Positions 1 to 5,477 of a stretch of DNA of 6,136 bases are shown here, piece after piece (the first letter of the stretch is position 1; the number at the start of each line of letters is the position of its first letter). The position numbers and the translations under genes are program-made. This stretch comes from Candidatus Poribacteria bacterium (lineage in GTDB: Bacteria > Poribacteria > WGA-4E > UBA9662). Under the pieces are notes generated by a model that saw only the letters and a program-made list of their open reading frames with translations, ran no database searches and was not told where the DNA came from. Location of the stretch: NCBI GenBank assembly GCA_002699335.1, contig PACG01000109.1:7680-13815 (forward strand), given 5' to 3'.

Positions 1-692
1 GGAACGTCTCCCCTGGCCATCCGCTGGTTGAGGACGGTCAAAATCTTTTCAAAAACAGCGTCATCTTCCCAATCTGCCACTGGACCGGGGACACCGGGGA
101 TATCCTCATAGGGTAAGGGGAAGATATGATGGCCTAACACCCACCGGTGGGTCGACCAATCTTCGGCCGTCATTTGGAGTTGGGCTCCGCGGCTACCGTT
201 AATTGGCGACTTGATCAGACGCAGATCTGAGTCGTAGTTATCAGCCTCTGGATCGTCTCCGGTATAAAAATTGGCAAAGCGAACCGACCGCTGATAATCT
301 CGAAGTGTATAGGGATCAGCTAAGGCCAGGAAGTAGAAATAGAGGTAGCTCTCACCGTGGTGCATCCAATCGTAATAGGCGTCGAATTCCCGGTAGAGTT
401 GTCCATACTCGGTGAATTGCCAGGTGACCGCCTCCCACTGTTTGCGCCCCAGGTGCCGATAATCCTCGGCACCACCAAGGGCATAAAAAAGGGGAAAGGT
501 ATAGAAACTTTCATAGGCATCATCTGAACCGTCCATACCAGGCCAGTGATCACGCCAAACGATAGTGCCATCCTCTCTAGTGTACTTGTCCAGAAACAAA
601 TGACCGGCTTCGTTCATAATTTCAATTAAGTGACGTTGGAGAAGTGCCCAGGTAGGAGGCACCGACTTTTGGGTGGCAGTAACGGTCAACAT
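1..692 (-). CDS. Unrecognised large protein, N-terminal part (3' end outside window)
   Basis: The reverse strand is open from the ATG at 692-690 to the left edge, giving 230 codons plus the start of a proline codon, so the C-terminus is missing. The stop upstream in this frame is at 719-717. A purine-rich AAAGAAAGG lies about 11 bases before the ATG as a modest ribosome binding site. I see no signal peptide. The protein is unusually rich in Trp, Tyr, Phe, Asp and Glu: WRDHWPGMDGSDDAYE at about 46-61, REFDAYYDWMHHGESYLYFY at about 101-120, KSPINGSRG at 161-169, EDWSTHRWVLGHH at 177-189 and EDIPGVPGPVADW at 196-208. Such conserved-looking aromatic and acidic blocks suit an (alpha/alpha)-barrel enzyme acting on glycans, but that is inference only; I recall similar unannotated proteins in poribacterial genomes and cannot name the family. 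It is transcribed divergently from the secreted-protein gene at 936, with its own extended -10 promoter at 754-762. Confidence 0.82.
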   Translation of the reverse strand, partial: MLTVTATQKSVPPTWALLQRHLIEIMNEAGHLFLDKYTREDGTIVWRDHWPGMDGSDDAYESFYTFPLFYALGGAEDYRHLGRKQWEAVTWQFTEYGQLYREFDAYYDWMHHGESYLYFYFLALADPYTLRDYQRSVRFANFYTGDDPEADNYDSDLRLIKSPINGSRGAQLQMTAEDWSTHRWVLGHHIFPLPYEDIPGVPGPVADWEDDAVFEKILTVLNQRMARGDV

Positions 693-753
693 CGAACAAT
701 AAGCCTTTCTTTGCTTCTATGCCTTCATAACGTTGCGCTAGATCGTATATCTC

Positions 754-762
754 ATTATATCA
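754..762 (-). promoter_or_regulatory. Extended -10 promoter for the leftward gene
   Basis: The minus strand reads TGATATAAT: a perfect TATAAT preceded by the TGN extension, which is known to compensate for a poor -35. No good -35 hexamer lies 16-18 bp upstream (ATCGTT at 17 bp). Transcription would start near 747 and give a leader of about 55 nt before the ATG at 692. The same nonamer occurs before the minus-strand start at 3386, with a similar leader length, which supports it being functional. Confidence 0.5.
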
Positions 763-794
763 CAGATGAAACAGGTAACGATCAATTTCTCTAC

Positions 795-823
795 TTGACA
801 CGGATGTCGTTATCACCTATGAT
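795..823 (+). promoter_or_regulatory. Near-consensus sigma70 promoter for the secreted-protein gene
   Basis: TTGACA (795-800) is a perfect -35 box. Exactly 17 bp later comes TATGAT (818-823), a 5/6 match to TATAAT. Transcription would start near 830 and give a leader of about 105 nt before the ATG at 936; the 849-895 hairpin lies inside that leader. GATCAATT occurs just upstream of the -35 (780-787) and again over the -10 (821-828). TGATCA occurs at 820-825 and 834-839. These could be regulator sites, though none is proven. This is the best promoter in the window. Confidence 0.68.
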
Positions 824-848
824 CAATTGACAGTGATCAGCCGTTGTC

Positions 849-895
849 TCTTCGTTCAACTGGTCGGACCATCTGGCCGACCAGTTGAACGAAGA
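849..895. repeat. Perfect 19-bp inverted repeat in the 5' leader
   Basis: The arms 849-867 and 877-895 are exactly complementary over 19 bp with no mismatch, separated by a 9-base spacer (ACCATCTGG). The left arm begins TCTTCGTTCAACTGG. In RNA this is a very stable hairpin starting about 20 nt after the predicted transcription start and ending 28 nt before the GGAGG ribosome binding site of the 936 gene. It is not a standard terminator: the bases directly after the stem are TCTCTCAGG, and the T-rich run begins only at about 913. A 5'-end stabilising stem-loop, a regulator site or a residue of a palindromic element are all possible. Confidence 0.85.
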
Positions 896-935
896 TCTCT
901 CAGGCCACAACCTTTTTATTTTTGGAGGATATTAG

Positions 936-1646
936 ATGTCAAAAAAAATGAGCCTTTGTGTTTTTTCGGCCTATGCTATGGTATGTCTCTTTTCTCTCTT
1001 GTCTCCTGTATTAGCCGTTGAGATATTCAAGGTGTCCAGTTACGCCAAGGGAAAACAGATCTGGTTCGAAGCGGAAGCCTTCGATGAGAGAAGTCCCAAT
1101 GAGAACTATAAACTTGGTGAGAAAGAGAAAGCGGTCAAACTGGAAAAAGACGCCTTTGGCGATATCGTCACTAATACGGGCGGCAAAGGGTGGCTGCTTT
1201 ACAAGTTTGATATTAGCCGTGCTGATGGTAAAGCCGGCGAGTGGCGTTTTATCGGGCGGGTAGTGAATCCCAACAATCACTCCGATTGGTTATGGGTACT
1301 CGGCGACGATGGTCCCAAGATTCCAGACAAGGAACCCGCTTTTGTCAGACCTGACCATATTATCTTTGAGGAAAACATCCCTCCGCCATTCACATGGAAA
1401 AAAACAGGTGACTTTGGCAAGGACGGTGGCACTGTCAATAAACTGAAAAAAGGTGAGAATACGATGATGATCTGGACCCGTCAGAGTAGTCTAAATGTCC
1501 AGTACGACGTGTTTTGCTGGTCATCAGACCTTGACTATCAACCAACAGACGACGATTATAAAAAGGCCAAGGAGAAAACGATGGCTATCAAACCGGTGAC
1601 AGAGTTGACCACTACATGGTCAACCATCAAAGCCAGCCTGAATTAG
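936..1646 (+). CDS. Small secreted beta-sandwich (carbohydrate-binding-like) protein
   Basis: Intact 236-residue protein. The ATG at 936 is fixed by a strong GGAGG (924-928) with 7-base spacing. Residues 1-27 form a Sec signal peptide: KK near the start, a hydrophobic core (LCVFSAYAMVCLFSLL) and a probable cleavage after VLA27, so the mature protein is exported. The mature part looks like one beta-sandwich domain: WFEAEAFDER (43-52), TGGKGWLLYKFDIS (81-94), GEWRFIGRVVNPNNHSDW (101-118), and a C-terminal FCWSSDLDYQPTDDDY (193-208). The EAEAFD opening and the Gly-Trp-rich strands recall galactose-binding or CBM6/CBM35-like modules, and I recall similar secreted proteins in poribacterial genomes. 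No catalytic motif is visible. It has its own promoter and a hairpin leader. The gap of 152 nt to the next gene has no clear terminator. Binding of sugar is inference; export is well supported. Confidence 0.9.
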   Translation: MSKKMSLCVFSAYAMVCLFSLLSPVLAVEIFKVSSYAKGKQIWFEAEAFDERSPNENYKLGEKEKAVKLEKDAFGDIVTNTGGKGWLLYKFDISRADGKAGEWRFIGRVVNPNNHSDWLWVLGDDGPKIPDKEPAFVRPDHIIFEENIPPPFTWKKTGDFGKDGGTVNKLKKGENTMMIWTRQSSLNVQYDVFCWSSDLDYQPTDDDYKKAKEKTMAIKPVTELTTTWSTIKASLN

Positions 1647-1717
1647 CAACGATAAGTTAAGGTCGTTTCGGGGCTAATCAGGCCCAATGATACCCCCCTG
1701 CTGCTATCCGAATTCAA

Positions 1718-1741
1718 AATCCGGGCCTAAGATCCCGGATT
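1718..1741. repeat. Short inverted repeat between two genes
   Basis: AATCCGGG (1718-1725) and CCCGGATT (1734-1741) form a perfect 8-bp stem with an 8-base loop, in the 152-nt gap between the secreted-protein gene and the dehydrogenase pseudogene. No run of T follows on the plus strand, so it is not a canonical intrinsic terminator, although it may still mark the end of the upstream transcript. Confidence 0.4.
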
Positions 1742-1798
1742 GAAACCCACGGACATCCCCATCCGGAAACCCCTGATGTTTTTCATTGAGGACATAAA

Positions 1799-2764
1799 AT
1801 GGATCAGCAAACTGACAACATTCGCATTCCATCCGAATCCTTTCAGACTTTGATCAGTAGGCTATACCAAAGTGTAGACGTCCCTGAAGCAGATGCTGAC
1901 ACGGTTGCCCGCATGCAGGTTGAAACAGACGAACGAGGGGTTTATTCGCATGGCACTCGTGCCTTGCCTGGTTATGTACGCGGTATCATCAAAGGCGGAA
2001 TCAATCCCAAACCGGCTCCACGCGTATTGACAGAGGCTCCGGCCACAGCCTTTATCGATGCCGATAATAGTCTGGGGCACGGTGCGGCCGCCTGCTTCGC
2101 CATGATGGCGCTACCGGCCAAGATGATTGGCTTCAGCACCACTAAAACCGGAGGAGCCAGTGTGGTACCACACGGTGGCTCCTCCGGTCTGTTGGGAAAT
2201 CACCCTATTGCTTATGCTATTCCCACCCAAGCAGAACCACCAATTGTACTGGACATGGCCTGTGGTTGGATAGCCTGGGGACATGTCGGCACCTAGGCCA
2301 TCGAAGAGAAACAACTACCGTTCGGTTGGGCGTTGGACGCCGACGGTAAACCGACGCGGGGTCCCAGTCTAGCGCGGGGAATGTTGACTGTCGGAGGATA
2401 CAAGGGGCACGGATTAGCAATCGTGATGAGTATTCTCGGCGGAGTGTTGACGGGAGGACCAGCCGCCTGTAACCGAGGGGCAGAAACACCACCGGAATTG
2501 GCACGGCGTGGGCATTTCTTTTACGCTGTTAAGGTCGATAATTTCAGTTCTATAGATGAATTCACGGCAAGGGTAGATGAGGAAATCCGTACTATCCGTA
2601 ATGCCAAACGTGCCGACGGGGTTGATCGAATCTACCTTCCCGGTGAGATTGAGTGGTTGCACCAACAGGAGGCCCAGCGTGATGGTATCCCGCTACATCA
2701 GAAGCATCTGAAAGCATTGGAAGACCTGGCCGACGAGTTGTCAGTTGAAGTGTTCTGGAGGTAG
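1799..2764 (+). pseudogene. Ldh_2 (malate/L-lactate dehydrogenase family) gene, broken by an amber codon and a deletion
   Basis: The frame starts at ATG 1799 (GAGGA at 1788-1792, 6-base spacing). It reads to TAG at 2294-2296, then continues in the same frame, with clear family homology, to TAG 2762-2764. The family uses NAD(P)H to reduce 2-keto acids, forming 2-hydroxy acids or, in some members, imine-derived products. Visible family blocks are RGVYSHG (47-52, holding the His equivalent to the catalytic one), GGINPKP, APATAFIDADN (80-90), LLGNHPIAYAIP (131-142), PPIVLDMACG (147-156), then past the stop QLPFGWALDADG, GGYKGHGLAIVMSILGGVLTGG, GHFFYA and YLPGEIEW near the C-terminus. Between DNSLGH94 and GAAACFAMMA about 30-35 residues are absent, including the usual helix and the NSNHFG-like loop. 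The stop looks like a Leu (TTG) to TAG change. Two products of 165 and at most about 143 residues could be made; neither should be active. Confidence 0.88.
2147..2188. repeat. Nested palindrome inside the Ldh_2 pseudogene
   Basis: Outer arms 2147-2159 (ACCGGAGGAGCCA) and 2176-2188 (TGGCTCCTCCGGT) are perfectly complementary over 13 bp. Between them sits a second perfect 14-bp palindrome, GTGTGGTACCACAC (2160-2173), followed by an unpaired GG (2174-2175). The 42 bases could fold into one long hairpin with a 2-base bulge. It encodes TGGASVVPHGGSSG in the dehydrogenase frame, a segment that in the family normally varies around a GG...GG core, so the palindrome is embedded in coding sequence without shifting the frame. 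Confidence 0.85.
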
Positions 2765-2944
2765 AGAGAGCTTGATTCAACTTCCACCTGCGGTTCTTAA
2801 GTTGTCGCCACTGCTTCTAATCCGGAACTTTATCGTCGATGAGGCGTAGGTTAAACCTGGTAGCAACATGCCATCTACTTCATCTGCAGGCCACCTCCCA
2901 CCTGGGTCTAAATCCATATTCTTGCCCGGATATAGGAGATTACA

Positions 2945-3312
2945 ATGAAACAATATTGCGCCTGCATCGTCGGACTGACAGGCATCGGTTCTGGTCATTC
3001 ATTGACCGACGGTGAAGGTGGGTACGGGACAATCGTGCCCCATTCCCATGCTGCTGCAGATACCTTTCTGCCGGAGACGGAAATCGTCGGGGTCTGCGAT
3101 TTACATCAGGATCGGTTGGACCAGTTCAGGGAGATCTGGTCGGCATCGCTACCTACATTGGGCAGTACGCGGACTACCAGCAGATGATCAGTGACCTGCA
3201 GCCGGATATCCTCAGCGTCATGACTTCCGACAACGTCATGCTGACATAGTCGTATTCGTTGCCGAGACCGGTGTCGGAGGGATCTTCTGCGAAAAGCGAT
3301 CGCCCATTGCCA
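2945..3312 (+). pseudogene. Gfo/Idh/MocA oxidoreductase, frameshifted N-terminal remnant
   Basis: The start is ATG 2945 with AGGAG (2934-2938) 6 bases upstream. Residues 1-65 read as a Rossmann NAD(P)-binding domain: CIVGLTGIGSG glycine loop (7-17), GYGTIVPHSHAAA, and EIVGVCD with Asp52 at the end of strand 2, as expected for NAD binding. After FREIW the frame shifts between about 3140 and 3154 (23 nt where a multiple of three is expected), resuming as YADYQQMISDLQPDILSV. A second shift near 3237 (one base missing) resumes as HADIVVFVAETG and GIFCEK, the EK motif holding the family's catalytic Lys. EK is followed by a 6-base insertion (codons R and S) and then PIA, after which homology stops. 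A normal member is about 330-400 residues; only about the first 110-115 remain. The 180-nt gap before it shows no clear promoter. It probably was a neighbour of the Ldh_2 gene in a sugar or sugar-acid pathway. Confidence 0.85.
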
Positions 3313-3386
3313 GAGAGGGAGCCAAACCTAACCACTTTTGGTGTCAGATTGGAAGCTGGAGTTGAATTTTGGCTGTCGCTGGTCAT
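3310..3386 (-). pseudogene. Truncated gene start facing the Gfo/Idh/MocA remnant
   Basis: On the minus strand an ATG at 3386-3384 is preceded by GAGAGG with 6-base spacing from its GAGG, and by an extended -10 TGATATAAT at 3455-3447, so transcription would start near 3440 with a leader of about 54 nt. The first roughly 25 codons read MTSDSQNSTPASNLTPKVVR and on. From about 3310 downward the frame is only antisense to the Gfo/Idh/MocA remnant, ending at 3174 after 70 codons in total. The real gene therefore seems cut off after its first codons. I cannot identify the family from so short a piece. The exact junction is uncertain (3295-3320). Confidence 0.45.
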
Positions 3387-3936
3387 AATTTACCTCTCAA
3401 GAGAAATCCTATTGGGCTTGAGTGAAAGCTCAATAGTAACAGCTAAATTATATCATAAAAAGGCTTATAATAGCCCTTTAGCCCAGACCGGGCGCCAGGG
3501 TACTGCTCCAACAGTGATACCATATAAATGAAAGGCCAAAGATAAAAAGGCATCTGAAACTTTTAAGGTTGAAATGAGGCACAAAGAAGAGATTGCAGAA
3601 GAACTAATGATGTACACAGTCTGATTGGCCCAAAATGTTGGGACAGTGTAGGTTTCGTATCGATTTGGTGAATATATTGAAGAAGACTCTGATAATTACT
3701 CAGTATCCAAATAGACAAAATACTGTTCCAAGTAACTTACGTTCCTGTGGAGTCAACGCCATTTCCAGATGGAATAGAACTAGGAGGCGACCAACCCAAG
3801 TAGATAGTCAAGACCAATAAAGATAACAACTGAGTATTATTGGGTAACTAAGAGCCAAATAGCTGGAGCCTTTGGTTTAGAGCAAGAATAGGATTATGAT
3901 CAATAATATGCTGATGGCCGATTAACTTGAATTCAA
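3387..3936. other. 550-bp stretch with no recognisable gene
   Basis: The bases are more A/T-rich than the flanking genes and frames are cut by many stops. The only items seen are the promoter-like box at 3447-3455, small stems such as TTGAG/CTCAA at about 3418-3433, and a short minus-strand frame starting at 3762 (MALTPQERKLL..., stop after 20 codons, then open again to about 3594) that resembles the start of a small membrane protein but has no ribosome binding site. No transposase homology and no convincing terminal repeats were found. It is most simply old decayed sequence. Confidence 0.5.
3447..3455 (-). promoter_or_regulatory. Extended -10 box before the truncated minus-strand start
   Basis: The minus strand reads TGATATAAT, identical over nine bases to the box at 754-762 that fits the left gene. 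No convincing -35 is present. It sits about 60 bases before the ATG at 3386, a spacing almost equal to that of the left gene. Transcription from here would be antisense to the Gfo/Idh/MocA remnant. Confidence 0.42.
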
Positions 3937-4821
3937 TTAAGGAACAGGGATCCCAGAAACCTTGAGCTGGATTTGGTAGATTGAACTTCTAGCGGTTATA
4001 AATAGTGTTTGCCAGTTCTCTCCCCCCCAACCGAGATTGGCCGCACCTTCTGGCACTTGAATTACACCTAGATGCCTAGCCTCAGGGTCAAAGATCCAGA
4101 TTCCTTGTGGACCGGTTAGGTAGACGTTTCCTTGCTGGTCGACCTTCATCCCGTCTGGCGCCCCATGTTCACCCTTTTCTACCGCGAACACTCGATCCTT
4201 AGTTATAGTTCCATCTGCTTGAACATCGAAGGCCCGGACATGCATACGTGTGGTGTCGTCAATGTATAGGATAGATTCATCCGGCGAAAAACAAAGGCCA
4301 TTCGGACGCTCAAAATCATCCACTAAGAGCGTTAACTGCTGGCCATCGGCAGACAGGCGATAAACGCCCTGAAAATCGAGTTCTGCTCCACCCTCCTCTC
4401 CGTACTCAGCTTTCAAACCATATGGTGGATCAGTGAAATAAATACTACCATCCGACTTGACCACTATATCGTTGGGGCTGTTCAGTTTTTTGCCTTCATA
4501 GTGGGAGACGAGAGTTGTGACGGTACCATCCAATTCTGTGCGCGAGACACGACGGTTAGCGTGTTCACAGGCGAGCAGACGTTTCTGTTTATCGTAAGTT
4601 AATCCGTTGGACTGGCCTGAAGGTTGACGGAAAGTGGTGATACCAGAATCCGGTGTCCACATTTTGATCTGATCAGCAGGAATATCGCTAAAAAGTAGGA
4701 AATTACCTTCGGCATTCCAAATAGGGCCTTCCGTAAACAGACAACCGGTTCCAATTTGTTCTACCTGAGCCTCACTATCGACTAAATCCAATAGCTTAGA
4801 GGAACGAAGATCAAGACTCAT
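3937..4821 (-). CDS. SMP-30/gluconolactonase/LRE family protein (sugar lactonase-like)
   Basis: Intact 294-residue protein, a usual length for this family. ATG 4821 is preceded by AGGAG (4832-4828) with 6-base spacing. No signal peptide, so probably cytoplasmic. The family folds as a six-bladed beta-propeller with one divalent metal ion and hydrolyses sugar lactones such as glucono- or galactono-lactone to the acids. The expected metal-site residues are visible: Glu31 in TEGPIW, Asn117 in NSPNDIVV, Asn174 in RPNGLCFSPDE and Asp223 in APDGMKVD. Blade repeats are seen as SNGLTYD, SDGSIYFTDPPYG, PDESILYIDDT and GNVYLTGPQGIWIF; the C-terminal NLGWGGENWQTLFITA closes the propeller in family style. 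The exact substrate cannot be told. It is convergent with the plus-strand genes to its left, and the LRR pseudogene lies 104 bp upstream on the same strand. No clear terminator follows the TAA. The preceding 100 bases are A/T-rich, but I see no well-spaced promoter. Confidence 0.95.
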   Translation of the reverse strand: MSLDLRSSKLLDLVDSEAQVEQIGTGCLFTEGPIWNAEGNFLLFSDIPADQIKMWTPDSGITTFRQPSGQSNGLTYDKQKRLLACEHANRRVSRTELDGTVTTLVSHYEGKKLNSPNDIVVKSDGSIYFTDPPYGLKAEYGEEGGAELDFQGVYRLSADGQQLTLLVDDFERPNGLCFSPDESILYIDDTTRMHVRAFDVQADGTITKDRVFAVEKGEHGAPDGMKVDQQGNVYLTGPQGIWIFDPEARHLGVIQVPEGAANLGWGGENWQTLFITARSSIYQIQLKVSGIPVP

Positions 4822-4925
4822 TTTTCTCTCCTGTTATAATGTAAATGAAATTAAGGTGAAAAAACTCGCCATCAGGCAAATCTTTCAACTAACATGAGTA
4901 GCCCTATATAATAACTCAAATTTTA

Positions 4926-5366
4926 TCACTTTGATTCTATTAGTTTGATATTGTTGGTTATATCTAGCCATACAATTTAGGCAGATTGCTCAGGCTGAGG
5001 TTGCTAGTATCGGTCAGTTGGTTGAGGTAGAGGATAGCGATCTCCGTTATTCAGATAATGGCGCCAGATCGATGATCGTGTTGTGACTTAGTTTCAGTGT
5101 GGTCAAACTGAGACGGCGTTCCAGCCCAGTCAAATCAGTAACTCCGATATAGAGGACTGACAATTTGGTCAATGCCTCCAGTTCCTCAACGCTAATGGGT
5201 TATCTTACCTCCCTGTTCAGGGTCTGTCCAGTTGGCCCCGGAGGTCGGCGTCGTTAATCTGGACGGTTTCGGCTACTGCTAACACCCGCTGAAAACAGAT
5301 GAGCAAAAGACAATAACTAAACAAAAGACACGAACCAATTGGACCTCTGGTCAGTAACGATTTCAT
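4926..5366 (-). pseudogene. Secreted leucine-rich-repeat protein, decayed through three frames
   Basis: The start is best placed at ATG 5366, after AGAGGGAAAG. The peptide MKSLLTRG is followed by a hydrophobic stretch (GSCLLFSYCLLLICF) and a cleavage-like VLAVAE, a signal peptide; the mature part begins ETVQINDADLR. Frame one ends at TGA 5219-5217. Homology continues one frame over as LNREV, a TAA at 5202-5200, then PISVEELEALTKLSVLYIG, DLTGLERRLSLTTLKLSHN and TIIDLAPLSE, a clear leucine-rich repeat, ending at TAA 5049-5047. It then resumes in the third frame as TEIAILYLNQLTD and SNLSLSNLPKLYG up to TAG 4966-4964, with a last weak piece LDITNN down to 4926. Single-base losses near 5218 and 5049 explain the first two shifts. 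An intact member would be much longer, so the 3' part is also gone. Exported LRR proteins usually bind proteins or surfaces; I recall this layout from poribacterial genomes. Confidence 0.87.
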
Positions 5367-5449
5367 AATTCTTTCCCTCTGAGCCACAGTGATAAAGGTT
5401 GATGCTTCTAGCTGAAATCTTGAACGATTCCAGGTCAGAAATTCACTCA

Positions 5450-5477
5450 ATTGTAACACAAAACTTGACTAGAACAA
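5450..5477 (-). promoter_or_regulatory. Possible promoter of the LRR pseudogene
   Basis: On the minus strand TTGTTC (5477-5472) and TACAAT (5455-5450) are 16 bp apart, matching the -35 poorly and the -10 at five of six positions. Transcription would begin near 5443, about 77 nt before the ATG at 5366. The spacing is acceptable, but the -35 is weak, so this is only a candidate. Confidence 0.3.

Noticed and set aside
630..830. Open frame of 66 codons on the plus strand across the divergent promoter region.
   Set aside because: It is antisense to the N-terminus of the left gene and runs through the promoter boxes; no ribosome binding site or motif is seen.
849..923. Hairpin followed by a T-rich run as an intrinsic terminator.
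   Set aside because: The T-run starts about 17 bases after the stem, not directly behind it, and termination here would silence the gene that the promoter serves.
2294..2296. The amber codon read through as an amino acid (recoding or alternative genetic code).
   Set aside because: TAG is the apparent true stop of the secreted-protein gene (1644-1646) and of this gene's own end (2762-2764), and the gene also lacks about 30 residues, so a plain pseudogene is simpler.
3259..3531. Ninety-codon open frame on the plus strand.
   Set aside because: It starts at a TTG without a ribosome binding site, overlaps the oxidoreductase remnant in another frame, and has no recognisable motif.
3697..3836. Short inverted repeat (TACTCAGT and its complement) about 130 bp apart as ends of a miniature transposable element.
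   Set aside because: Only 8 bases match exactly, no flanking target duplication is visible, and the inside has no features.
5367..5459. Upstream ATG at 5459 as the start of the LRR gene.
   Set aside because: The 31 extra residues precede a normal signal peptide beginning MKSLLTRG, which would not work internally; the ATG at 5366 has a purine-rich site and fits the family start.
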